From the NCBI GenBank assembly GCA_900239685.1, contig OENT01000907.1, forward strand, positions 1-64,000: a stretch of 64,000 nt of DNA, given 5' to 3'. Shown here piece by piece: positions 1 through 10,767 of the stretch. The notes beneath the pieces are model-generated. The model was not told the origin of the DNA and searched no databases. It worked only from the letters and a program-made list of their open reading frames with translations. The translations under genes were made by a program, and so were the position numbers. The first letter of the stretch is position 1, and each line of letters opens with the position of its first letter. The DNA is from Rotaria macrura (Eukaryota; Rotifera; Eurotatoria; Philodinida; Philodinidae).

Positions 1-423
1 TATAGAGACCTTCACTACGATGAATGCGGCGTAGTTACGCATAATTGCGGCGTAAAATTGGCTCTGTGCGTAACTGCGGCGCAGTTGCAAAAAAAGAGGA
101 GACATGGGTTGCTCGACTATTTTCAGTATTATTTTATTCATGAATACCATTTCAGCCCTTTTTAATTGATATTTTACTATTACTATATCATTTTTCCTTG
201 GAAAAGCAACTTGCTATATGATGAATACTAAAAGGTCATTACTCATTGCTGTTTAATAATTTTATGCAACAGCTTATTGATATATGTGTCATGATTTTCT
301 TAAGTATGCCTATGAATAAAACCCATCTCTATCTAATGAAAGTTTTGCTCAGTTAATAACTGTCAATTTCAGCTATAAACTTTAATAATCTTTTCATTTT
401 GAAGTTTCTTTCAAATAAAAGTA

Positions 424-572
424 ACTCGCGTCCTTTACAAATTGCAGTAGCTCTGTTCAATCTAAATTTTCCCAAATCCAAAAGCTTGCGTCCTCTACAA
501 GTTGCAGTGCTTATTCAATCTATAGCTTGTCATATTCTAAAAACTTACGTCCTCTATAAATTGCACGAACTT
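424..572. repeat. Three degenerate ~60-bp tandem units
   Basis: Three diverged copies of a block reading roughly GCGTCCTCTACAAATTGCA recur near 428, 489 and 548, so the period is about 60 bp. The units differ at several positions, which suggests an old duplication. The rest of 1-780 has no gene I can support; GCGGCGTA-like short repeats occur in the first 90 bases. Confidence 0.55.
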
Positions 573-787
573 ATCTTGAGAAGATTATTCATTTCATTAA
601 AATATTTTTTAAAATCTCATTGTTTAAAGTCATGTCGATCGTCAGGTTTTTTCGAATAAAAATTTCAATAACTTAATCCTGTACATAGACTTGAAAGCTG
701 TTCCCTTGACGACACATCGAAAATTTAAAACATTCTCATCAAATTTCAAATTCAAGTTTTTTCATGTTCGCAAATGAGAAGTATCCC

Positions 788-866
788 TATCGCGCGTTGA
801 CACTATCGCGCATTGACATTATCGCGCACGACACTTCAGTGGACGACATATACGCGGAATTGTTTT
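788..866 (+). repeat. Left inverted repeat of the Mutator-like element
   Basis: The arm contains the GC-patterned blocks CGCGCATTGACATTATCGCG and GACATATACGCGGAAT. Its reverse complement is found at about 2231-2307. Within the arm a short CGCGC-TGACA-TATCG motif is itself repeated about three times. Confidence 0.7.
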
Positions 867-1092
867 TGTCTCTTTTTTATTTCATCAATAAGCTTATGGT
901 TATTAATCAGAGAAGGTTGTTCTTTTTTTTCGGTCCATTAATTTAGATGAAACCTTATGTCAAAAGGAATAATTGGATCAGATAATAATGAGAGGATCAG
1001 TATAATTGACCCATTGATGAGAATAAATAAAATGAAATTGACTAAATTCAATACATATATATATACAAGATAAGTGTATGTCATAAGTAAAA

Positions 1093-2183
1093 ATGTCTCT
1101 CATCAGTTCAAGTAAAGAAAATGATCAACTTCTTCTCGATGGTTTCTGTTGTCGCCGAGATAAGGCAGTGTGGCGTTGTGTAAAGGACAAGTGTAAAGTT
1201 CGTGCTTGTTCTGATGGAAATTCGTTTAAAATGCACCAAGATCATATATGTCAAGCCTCAGATCCGGACGAAATTGAAAAAGCTTTATATAATTATGAAA
1301 TTAGGAAGCAGCTGCCGAATGTCATGATACACCAAGATTAATAATACACGAAGCTCGACTTAAATTATATTCAGATGCTGCTATTAATAGTCCTCAATAT
1401 AATGCATCAAACGTGTTATTCAACGTATTAGAAGAGATGATGATATTCCATCAGAACCTAAAATATTCGCCGATATTGTTATTCCATTGAATTTTCAAAA
1501 TACTAGTACGAATCAAAAGTTTCTTTTATATGATAATAATGATGTTAATCGTCGATTATTGATATTTGCAAGCAAAGAACAACTGGATTTTTTAAATCAA
1601 TGTGAAAGTTGGCATTGTGATGGTACATTTGCTGTAAGTAATTGAAATATATCCAAGATTTCAAACGAAATCTATCATTTCTAGGTTGCTCCTAAAATGT
1701 TTGAACAAATGTACTCTATACATGGTGCAATACGTGGTAAAAGCTTACCATTAGTTTACTCACTTTTACCTAACAAAGATGAAAAAGCTTATGAAGAATT
1801 ATTCAAAATTGTCAAACAACATGTTACACGTAAACCAAAACACCTTTCAATCGATTTTGAAAAAGCAGCTGAAAATTCATTTGGTGTTATATATCCCGAA
1901 TGTGAAATATTTGAGTGTTTTTTTCATTTCAAACAATGTATCTGGAAACATACTTGTGTAAGTTTATCTGGTTCATAATGAGTTATATAAGTTTTCCTTA
2001 AAGTTCATAAATGTTTTGATTTCTTTGCAGGAACCACATTTGAAAAAAGAATTCCTTGAAAATGATGTTAGTCGTCGAACAATGAATGATTTAGCTGCTC
2101 TTGCATTTATTCCACCACAAAATGTTATTGAAGAATTCGTTCGCATAAAAGAAAATTCATCAGAAGTATTAGACGGTAAATAA
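1093..2183 (+). pseudogene. FLYWCH zinc-finger / MULE transposase remnant
   Basis: The first segment (1093-1341) encodes a FLYWCH-type finger with WRC, a second Cys in KDKCK and a closing HQDH. Downstream segments encode the MULE transposase core: WHCDGTF with its Asp, then after an intron (about 1634-1684) APKMFEQMYSIHGAIRG, PLVYSLLPNK and SIDFEKAAE, then CFFHFKQCIWK. A second intron (about 1957-2030) leads to a short last segment ending at 2183. The reading frame changes near 1340 and again near 1415, and the C-terminal part expected in MULE transposases is missing. FLYWCH plus MULE is a known transposase architecture. It lies between the inverted repeats and is therefore the element's own gene, now broken. 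Confidence 0.75.
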
Positions 2184-2230
2184 ATTTTTGCGTAAGTTTT
2201 GAAAGATTTAAACGAAAATACTTACTTTAA

Positions 2231-2400
2231 AAAATTCCGCGTATATGTCATCCGCTGTAGTGTCGTGCGCGATAATGTCAATGCGCGGTAGTCTCAATGC
2301 GCGGTGGTGTCATGCACGGAAGTGTCGTGCGCTGTAATGTCGGCGCTGTAATGTCGGCGCGGTAATGTCACGCGCGGAAATATCGTGCCATGATAATTAA
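2231..2400 (-). repeat. Right inverted repeat plus expanded tandem units
   Basis: The inner 77 bp mirrors the left arm. Beyond it the same short GCGC-GTAATGTC unit continues for roughly five to six more variants, so the right end is longer than the left. This looks like local tandem expansion inside the terminal repeat. Confidence 0.65.
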
Positions 2401-2529
2401 ATGGCGTAGTCATGCACTATAATTTAAATAATTTTTGCTTTGTTCGAGTTTTTCTCAACAACTTATTACTATCAGCAAGTTTTACTTACAAGGATTATTT
2501 TCTTTTAATTAAAATAAATTGCGTTTTAT

Positions 2530-2810
2530 GTCAACGAATTTTCGGATCGATTAGTTTTCGTATCGACCAATTTACCACGATTGGTTGTCGCTCGACCAAT
2601 TTTCTTTCGAACCATTTTCGTAGACCCGTAGAAAATCCTCGTCCAAATGCGTTTCACAATATTTTTAACCGCGTTTCAATGCGTTCCACATCAAGCTGCG
2701 TTTGCATGCGTGATGAAAACATTTTAAACTGCGTCTCAATGCGTTTTATTGTCAAAACGTGGTTCAACGCATCGACTTTGCCTTTCGTATTTACATGGTG
2801 TTAAGGGACG
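2530..2810. repeat. Degenerate short-period repeats
   Basis: Variants of TTTTCG-ATCGACCAATT occur at 2530-2625, followed by variants of CTGCGTTTCAATGCGTT at 2648-2775. The copies are irregular and imperfect, like an old minisatellite. No protein family is recognisable. The rest of 2410-3270 shows no gene. Confidence 0.4.
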
Positions 2811-3274
2811 ATATCTATCATCCCAACAGCCTCCACATTGTGTTTCCTTTTTGTTTTGCTTTCTCGTTGGTTATCCATATCTATATGTATAGTATGTCGA
2901 TGATTTAGTTTAGGGAGAAGATAGTTTGTTTTAGAGTGGGTCGTCTTTGCTATCGAGCGAAGTGGCAAAGCCAGTAGTTCGTTTTTCCATCATTCAAATA
3001 AACATGATGAAGTTTATTCCTAACACATGGGTAATGCTTTGTTTGCTTTTCAGTTAAATTAAGATTATTATTTTTATTTTTATTTCTTTCTCTTGCATGA
3101 AGACCCGTTTTTACGCATCAGGCTTTTGTGTTATAAAAGAATGAACGTGTTCACATTGGTATCCTATGAGCAAAATATAGAAATGATTTTATTTTAGATC
3201 TAAATTAGAAAAATTCTTTGTAACTCTTGCTGTTGTATTAGCTTCTCATCAACAACCGAATTCAATATATTTTT

Positions 3275-3908
3275 ATGGCGACGAATAAATTAGCACTGCG
3301 GCAATGTCCAAGTAACTTCCAAATCATTGAACCTTTGTTCTATAAAGATTTTTCTGCCATCGATCCAATTGGCTTGGACTGGGCGTTGGAGAAATGGCCA
3401 AGAAACATTAACACGAAGCGTATTAAAGTGGATAAGAATCAAATGTTGGGCAAATGGTGTTATGCAAGTTACAATACCAGGGGAAAGTAAGTGGTCATAT
3501 TTAATGAATGGAAGAAATTTATTTTTTTTTCATAGATTCTGCTGCTCATCATGTATAAAAAGTGGCATCGATGTTCATAAAGCTACATGGCATTCAGCTT
3601 ACACTAGTGTTCTTTTTAGAGCTTACTATGGGCCAGATGTGGATGAATACGGACAGTACTGGATTGGAGGATGGATTCAAATGAAATTCTTCGCTCAACA
3701 ATGTAAGAATTGTGATGAATATATAACAGGCGAACTTGATGATCAACGATATCGAAATCTGGTCAAGTGGTTACATCATTGGATTGCTCACAAATTTTAT
3801 GGTTATCCATTTCCTCGCTCTGGCTATAGAGGAAGAATAAGTGATAGACATCATCTTGTCTACCGATGTGAAGCATGTGAAGCAGGATGGTGTCATTATC
3901 GTGGATAA
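3275..3908 (+). CDS. 3CxxC-type zinc-finger protein
   Basis: Two exons, 3275-3486 and 3536-3908, with a 49-bp intron starting GTAAGT and ending CATAG, give 194 residues. Three Cys pairs are visible: C74-x2-C77 (CCSSC), C127-x2-C130 (CKNC) and C182-x2-C185 followed by GWC190. Conserved aromatic positions lie between them (KATWHSAY, WIGGWIQMKFFAQQC). This spacing matches the zf-3CxxC family, which includes vertebrate receptor-transporting proteins and related invertebrate orphans. No transmembrane tail is seen, unlike receptor-transporting proteins, so a soluble protein is more likely and the function is unknown. The start is the first ATG in the frame after an AT-rich leader. The gene lies about 0.9 kb from the Mutator-like remnant with no sign of disruption. 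Confidence 0.75.
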
Positions 3909-4400
3909 TAGAGCCAAAAAAAGCGTACATATTTATAGAACGACAGTGAAATAAAAATATATAAGTCAGTCATTGGCTGGCTGATTTTTTAAAACTAACA
4001 TATAAGTGAAGTTAGTGATATATTAGTTTGAGCATAGTTCTCTTTACAAAACATAGTGATAATCATTATGAATAAATTATTTAATTGAATTTTTTTCTGT
4101 TTTCTATTAAAAATGTAGTTAACTTTTGTAACTGTTCTTGAGAGAGTATATCAATTGGTATGAGTTCGAATGTTGATGTCTGTTTAAATTCTTTCAGCCA
4201 CATCCACCTTTTCTGTTGATCGATTGTTCTCGTTTTGAGTCGATTCGATCCCACCATCGATATTTAAAATTGACTGTTTGAGGCAATATATATCGTCATA
4301 GTGCACTGTGGTGTTTGATTTTAGAAGTCCCATTTTTCAATATATTTTCAATATTAAGGAGAAAGAAGTGAAAATGTTGTACTTCAGCGTACTTCCTGTC
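3909..4400. other. Downstream flank, no gene seen
   Basis: AT-rich sequence following the 3CxxC gene, presumably its 3' UTR and intergenic DNA. No domain or strong repeat was found before the hAT-like insertion. Confidence 0.5.
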
Positions 4401-4408
4401 CTTCCATG

Positions 4409-5068
4409 CAGTGTTTCCAATAGCAGGTGTACCAAGCAGAAGTAAAATGTACAGAACATCTGCTAATTCTGATTTACACTTTGATTTACAATTTGCTCTA
4501 AAAACCAAAATGTACTGTGTAACCTTTGCAAAAACTATATAAACTTTGATTCTAGAATTTTGCCTACTGTATAAGAATATAGACTATGACCTTTGAATTA
4601 TTTTTGTTGTTCCAACTCATTTTCTTCTCATATTTTTGAAAATATTGTGTCAGATTGTGAAACAGTATGTCTACTTATTATTTATATGCATGTGGACGCA
4701 AAGAGGTCGGAATGAGAGGCTTAGCTACATTGTTCTTCGTTTCAATCGCATTTGTGCACTGATTGGTGTGATTCACATAGACAACATAATGTGACGATGA
4801 TGGAACTGTAATTAAAATAAAGAAATACAGTTGGTTGGAAACTCTGAGAAAGCCCTAGTCAAATATTTTTCAAGCAGGTGACCCTTATATCTCTTGCACA
4901 GTCCTATTGTCCCTGCTAATTGCTTTCTAAATTTTAGTCTATATTCAAATAACTGGCTTCAGTGCGTTTTTTACACTTAGGTGTCAAAAAAAAGTGTAAA
5001 CTTACACTTTGCTCATATAAGTGAAGTGTACATGTACATTTTGTTTTAGATTTCTATTGGAAACACTG
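4409..5068. mobile_element. Non-autonomous hAT-type element, 8-bp target duplication
   Basis: The element starts CAGTGTTTCCAATAG and ends with its exact reverse complement CTATTGGAAACACTG. It is flanked by a perfect 8-bp direct repeat CTTCCATG at 4401-4408 and 5069-5076. An 8-bp duplication with CAG-type inverted ends is the hAT superfamily signature. At 660 bp with no transposase-like reading frame it is non-autonomous. The perfect duplication argues for a fairly recent insertion or good preservation. The pre-insertion site can be read directly by removing the element and one CTTCCATG copy. Confidence 0.85.
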
Positions 5069-5076
5069 CTTCCATG

Positions 5077-6702
5077 AGTATGCCATACCTATCCTTCAGA
5101 ATATTTTAGCTATTCCAAGTCTACTACCAACCTGTGTTCTTAAGTATCAATCGAATTTGAGCCTATGCAAATCTTTGTGACAGTTAAGTCCAAATACTGG
5201 ATCCTACTTCAAGCGTGTAGTAAAACAACGTATTTGGACTTTATTTTTAGATAGATAGACATAGACTAAAATTCGGCTGATGCACTATAACGCACGTTGA
5301 TACTACACTTAACATAGTTTAAATGTTTTGAAGCATAGGTGTGTCATAGTCTGAAAGGACAGAAAGCAGGCTGAAGAACGACATTTTGACTTTTCCTTCT
5401 TTTTTGACATCCACTATCAGTTTTTTTTATAGTTTTCGAGCGTAACTATTGACTAGATGCTGATCAACATTCTTATGAACAGTATTCCTCGAAACTTTAA
5501 TTTATGCATCATCACAGTATTTAATATAATCTCTGTCAATTAGTTAATAAATACATCTAAACAAGGAGAAAAGGCAACCTCACAACTGATTCGATGGACT
5601 TCGACTTGAGTAAAACATAATCGATACTAAAAAAGTGTTAAAAAGAAATATTTGACTTTTAGAATGGTTTTCGATGCACAATACTGATCTTTATTAAGTT
5701 TTTTTCTTTCCTTTATTGTCACCGTTCATTACTCGTTCGTTATCGAACTCAAAATAAACGTAAAAATAATGCCAGTCGAGCACACTGGTAGCTTATTCAC
5801 TTACTTATACAAGGAAGTACACAGCTGAATGAGTCTGGTACCGAATGCGACAGGTGGAAGCTTATTTATGAATTCGATTGCAATTAGTACCTCGTAACGT
5901 TACTACAGGTAATTCAAAAGCTCGCGTTAGACCCCATTAAATTCCTACAGTAGGATCGAATGGCATTCAACACTCGGGATTCTGAATGTCATTGCGTCTT
6001 CCACATTCCGATAGGATTTCGTCGATTTTACAAGAACTCAACAAAATCTAGTCAGATTCGACTGTCGGAATAAGTCTTCTAAATAGTATTACTAAGAAGT
6101 AATACAAACACCCATTTTTCTTTCTCTTCTTCTGTAGTAGATCAATAACGGGTATGTATGATAAATTGCATAAAACGACAAGCAGAAGGTGTTAGTGAAT
6201 AGAAGACACAAGGGATTTTACACACACTCTAGCATATTTACTTTCGAGGATTAATAAGCCAGAAATGTATTAAAGCACAAAAAGGAAAAATGTGAGTGTA
6301 AATAAAAAAGGAACGACACCGTTTAATTTACACTCACATTTTTCATATTACCGTTTGGAAAATTTGAATACACATGAGAATTATTTCAACAACTAAATCT
6401 TACAAAAATGCGATCGGATGTTATTTGAATTTCTATCACTACACAATGATATGCAAGTAACTGGAATCAAAATCGACTCGGTAATGCCCTACGTTGTCTG
6501 ATTTGAGACACCTACAGCATACGAGCATGTAATCATGAACGTCGTTCTCACAAAGTACTAAGATGGTGATTCACCTGTATCTATCTGTTTGTAACATTTG
6601 GTAAAATCCTCATGATTCTTATTTGTAGTATCGTTATGTTAATTTCTACAATAGTAACCGTCATTAAATAACATGACCATGCTAAATTGTAACAATTTTT
6701 TA
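5077..6702. other. Intergenic, no gene seen
   Basis: AT-rich DNA with no recognisable coding exon. The only strong structure is the hairpin at 6286-6343, listed separately. Confidence 0.5.
6286..6343. repeat. Perfect 18-bp hairpin
   Basis: AAAAATGTGAGTGTAAAT at 6286-6303 is the exact reverse complement of 6326-6343, with a 22-nt loop. It could be a small foldback remnant or a structured transcript end. No flanking gene supports a terminator role. Confidence 0.6.
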
Positions 6703-6704
6703 TA

Positions 6705-7259
6705 AGATGCATCTAAGTCAAACGTCGAGTAAATTTTTTTTTTCGTTTTTTTAATACGTATTCTTGTTCAGCGTAATGCGCTGATCATTTTATGTGCTTA
6801 CCATTTTTTTGCAAAGTGGCTTTTTGGTAGAGAAAATCTTAAGATACTGTGAAGTCCTCCAAAGTTCTCAAAGATGGAAAATCCTGCCTGGCCGAGGAAA
6901 AAAGTGCCATAACTTTTTTTCTTCTTGTCGTAGAGATCTCACGTTTTCATATTTGGATTCCTCGTGGAAAACGGCATTTAANTTAAATGCCGTTTTCCAC
7001 GAGGAATCCAAATATGAAAACGTGAGATCTCTACGACAAGAAGAAAAAAAGTTATGGCACTTTTTTCCTCGGCCAGGCAGGATTTTCCATCTTTGAGAAC
7101 TTTGGAGGACTTCACAGTATCTTAAGATTTTCTCTACCAAAAAGCCACTTTGCAAAAAAATGGTAAGCACATAAAATGATCAGCGCATTACGCTGAACAA
7201 GAATACGTATTAAAAAAACGAAAAAAAAAATTTACTCGACGTTTGACTTAGATGCATCT
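6705..7259. mobile_element. Perfect 555-bp palindrome flanked by TA (copy 1)
   Basis: The two 277-bp arms are reverse complements throughout as far as I can read, meeting at a single undetermined base at 6982, exactly the centre. Ends read AGATGCATCTAAGTC and its complement. TA dinucleotides at 6703-6704 and 7260-7261 flank it as a target duplication, typical of Tc1/mariner-type insertions. A second copy lies at 44560-45114 with different flanks. The open frames inside are mirror-image artefacts of the palindrome and are not genes. Confidence 0.85.
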
Positions 7260-7261
7260 TA

Positions 7262-9865
7262 CATTATCTTCCAAAAACTAGAACGAGCACTATTTTGAGT
7301 ATACTTATGCTGCCGTTTGCGAGTAAATTATAGAAAAAAAAACTCAAACGAGTACTCGCTCGAGTACACGAAAATTGTAACTACACATAAATTTTATCGA
7401 ATACCCAAACGAGTAAGTTGAGTTCTCATGGTGACAAGTCGTAGTCGCTGGATGAGTATTTTCACTAGGGATCGCGATATTACAATTCTCGTTTGGTAAT
7501 AATTCATGGGCTTTTTAAATAACTCGAAACGCATTGCAAGTTTCAGAAGAATCTGACGAGATCATTTTTCTTTTCAGGTACTTCAGTTTTAGCCAACTTG
7601 CTCGTCTGCATCAAGTCTAATTAATTGCTAACAACATACAAAATTCTACGTTGATGAATTAAACATGATTTCTAATGAAGAATAGTTGAAAACTATTCTT
7701 GGTACACAATATTGTACTACAATTGTTTTTTCTCGACGATTTTCGCATCCATTATGCAACTAATACTCTTCTTTTATTTTATCGTTTACGCCTAATTGCT
7801 TTGTATTGGATAACTCGGTAAATTAAGATCGTTCTTTACCAAACGACCGATTGTGCAATTGAAGAATTGAGGTGTTTCGGCTAACTACTCTGTACTTTGA
7901 TGATTCCAAATCAATATCACCGATTTCTTTGTCTAACTATTCTGCCGTCGCATGATCGTACGTTGACTGAATATATTTCGTAGTTGGACTTCGATAATGA
8001 TTTTCATCACTATCATGCCATCGTCAATCATTTTTATACCAACTTTTCGAAGATGTTCTAATTTTTCACGTCATATTTTGTTTTACTGACAACACTCATA
8101 CAGTTGTGATTTGCTATTCTATAGACGATATTCGCTGTTTGTTGTTTATATCAAAATCAATAGATAAACATAGCCAAACCTAGGATAATCATTTCAATAA
8201 TTGGATCCAATCGAAATGTACAGGTTCTCCATAAAACTAATGAAATCCTACTTGAATTCGAGATGCACAATGACTCTAAGACCCATATTGTTAATGTTAT
8301 CGGATCCTATTGTAGGAACTAGACGGTATCCGATGCAAGCTGTCGATCCATCTCTAGTAATGTAACCAGTTTTTAATTAGCCCCTCATTAAGAAAATAGG
8401 GTTCATCTGTATTCTGAAATTTGATTAGATTTTGCCGGTTCATCGGATACGATACAATTCGGTTGAATCCGGTGTCAGATTCATTGACATGGGAAATCAA
8501 GTGTCGGAAAATAATCTTGATCTTCGCATCCAGTATTGTTCATTTATACTATTGTGTTCATTTTGAAACAAAAATGTTTAACAGCAGAACGTCTTGCAAT
8601 AAATCTCATAAAAAATGATGTGCACTTGAGGGCGGACTATTGAAACTATACGACAGCTAAAATTCAAATCATTGTGCTTGATTACAATTATAATGCAAAA
8701 AACTAGGTACCATAACTACGTTTAGTAACGATTTGAAGAATACAGTTTTTTTTTCAAGTATAGGCCATAATACGATCCCCGCAAGGGGTAAGGAGCATAA
8801 TTCTGAAATCATTGAAGTCTTAATCAGCTACTATGGAATCCAAAATCTTGCAGAATTCACTTATTGATCCCATGAATTCATATTGCCAACAAAATAAACG
8901 AAGTAGAGTGACAAAACTTCTTTCTAATATTATTTTTATTATGAAACATTAAAAGATTTTGAGACGAAAAAAAAGCAGAAAATATGAAAGAAAAACAAAC
9001 GATCACATAAATATAAAACGTAATGTAGGCTATGAAAAAGAAACTTTCGTGGCATTAAGAACTGATAACAAGTAATTATAAAAAGCACTCATTTTCCTAA
9101 AAAAGTATGGCTTCGCAATCGAACTCAAGACTCTCGGACAGTCTGTGGTTCTGTTTCCATTTTGAAAAAATAACATACTGAAAGAAGAGCTCAGATTAAG
9201 TAAAGCTGAATGACATATTTGTAGGAGACTAAGAAAGGCTTTATTGTAAAAGATCACTCTGTGGCTTAATTAGTATCGGATCTAATGTGTTACCCATGGT
9301 ATATTAGGAATAATCACGATTATAATTGGTTAGAATTAGATAAGGCTGATATTAACATTTAAGTTTCATGCAAAGCAGTCTAAAAAATCGAAGTGACATG
9401 GCAAACTAAATCATTGAATTCGCCTCGCATGCTATAGTTTCATGCGTGCTGACCAGTAGAGATGGGAAAGGTTCAGTTCGAGTCGTTTTTAAAGTAAGGC
9501 GCTTCAGTTTGCCTCCGAAGGCAGGAAACCAACTTCATCTAAATATGATACTCTAGTACGTTTGTTAACTTGTCCATCGAACAGAAGAACCTTTGACAGA
9601 CATATTATTCCTTTTTACTTTCTAAAAGAAAGTTTGTTTAACAGATCCGAATAGGGATTTCGATAGTTCTTAGAGCTTTCTATAAAATAAAGTAACGAAA
9701 CAGTTGAAGACGTCAGTTATTTTCGCTTTTACTACGTAAACAGTATTCTGTTAGCGAAACGTCGTTTAGTACATATCCAGCATGTAGTCAATATATTTGT
9801 ACATAGCTGCACAAATTCAAATACAAAGTGTACTCGGGAACTCACACTCCCCTATATATAAAAGC
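7262..9865. other. Intergenic, no gene seen
   Basis: AT-rich sequence with no supportable exon. Around 7330-7420 there are several GAGTACTCG-like short palindromes. A tRNA-like stretch at about 9095-9150 on the minus strand was examined and rejected. Confidence 0.45.
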
Positions 9866-9867
9866 TA

Positions 9868-10102
9868 CACTGTAAAAAAAAGGGCACATTAATATACCCT
9901 TTAAGGGTTTATGAAAATGCAACGTATAATAAACCCTTTTTCCGTTTATGAAATTTTTCATAAACCCTTCGAGGGTTTATCATCGTGTTTAAAATACCCC
10001 AAAGGGTTTATGAAAAATTTCATAAACGGAAAAAGGGTTTATTATACGTTGCATTTTCATAAACCCTTAAATGGTATATTAATGTGCCCTTTTTTTACAG
10101 TG
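9868..10102. mobile_element. Palindromic MITE, TA-flanked, 235 bp
   Basis: It begins CACTGTAAAAAAAAGGGCAC and ends in the reverse complement, with TA at 9866-9867 and 10103-10104. Nearly the whole length folds on itself. Blocks of AAGGGTTTATGAAA alternate with their complements, including a small inner palindrome AAACCCTTCGAGGGTTT. TA flanks and the CACTG end suggest a mariner-type non-autonomous element. No coding capacity. Confidence 0.8.
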
Positions 10103-10146
10103 TAGAACCACTTACCTACCCAGGTCGATGATTACGGACTCCACCG

Positions 10147-10500
10147 ACGAACGTTTACGACCATATACGATGGCATACACACCGTATTTCACCGTAATAC
10201 ATGGCTCAGTATTACGATCGTATTTCTGCGTGGCGTAAACGAGGCACACATTCGTTTCCGATCGCAAACGATCTTAGTAATAGATCATATTTTACCGTAA
10301 ACGATCGATGCACGACAAAGTGTAGGGTTTTCATCAAGATAATGGCAAGCAGCAGTTTTCTTGTATCCGTAGATGATCGTATTTTACCATACACGATCTG
10401 GAGTGATACGGTAGTAATACTGAGCCACTTATTACGCTGAATTACGAAAACTACGGCCACGGCGGCCTATCAAGTCGTATATGGTCGTTAACGATCGTGA
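10147..10500. repeat. Foldback repeat with CGATCGT-rich arms (family F1, copy 1)
   Basis: The left arm (CGTTTACGACCATATACGA) is mirrored by the right arm (TCGTATATGGTCGTTAACG). A second inner pair, GGCTCAGTATTAC and its complement, lies inside. CGATCGTA-type blocks recur throughout. A related copy lies at about 18752-19036. Ends and target duplication are not resolved. Confidence 0.6.
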
Positions 10501-10767
10501 GGATTCGATCTGGGAAGTCCTATCATGTATTCGGTCCAAAAACCTAGAATCACTAATCTGCAAATACATGATAATACAAGCAAAATGATTCAAGGTGTTA
10601 ACTTCCAGTTTAGTATAATACTTAGTAAGTAATTCTAGGTTTTCGGGTGTGTGAGTTTCGTAGTGCACTTTGTATTTTTATTTGCACAGCCCTCATTTTG
10701 TTTACAAACAAGTACTGAAACTAGCTTTCCGTATCGTTTATTGCAGAATGTTTTGATCTATGCTACA

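Larger units (their letters stand above)
788..2400 (+). mobile_element. Decayed Mutator-like DNA transposon with long inverted repeats
   Basis: A FLYWCH/MULE transposase remnant is bracketed by inverted repeats: about 788-866 on the left and 2231-2307 on the right, which are clearly reverse complements with scattered mismatches. Long terminal inverted repeats around a MULE-domain transposase are the Mutator pattern. The true outer ends and the target duplication could not be fixed, because the right repeat continues into extra tandem units of GCGCGGTAATGTCA type up to about 2400. The transposase is broken, so the copy is presumably immobile. Confidence 0.7.

Noticed and set aside
6794-7170. 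Two 100-residue open frames with identical translation on opposite strands (and again at 44649-45025)
   Set aside because: They are the same sequence read from each arm of a perfect palindrome; no domain is present.
9070-9150. tRNA-like sequence on the minus strand (GAGTTCGATT, CCATAC pairing with GTATG about 74 nt upstream)
   Set aside because: The T-arm does not pair properly and no A-box or anticodon arm fits; at best a degenerate tRNA-derived fragment.
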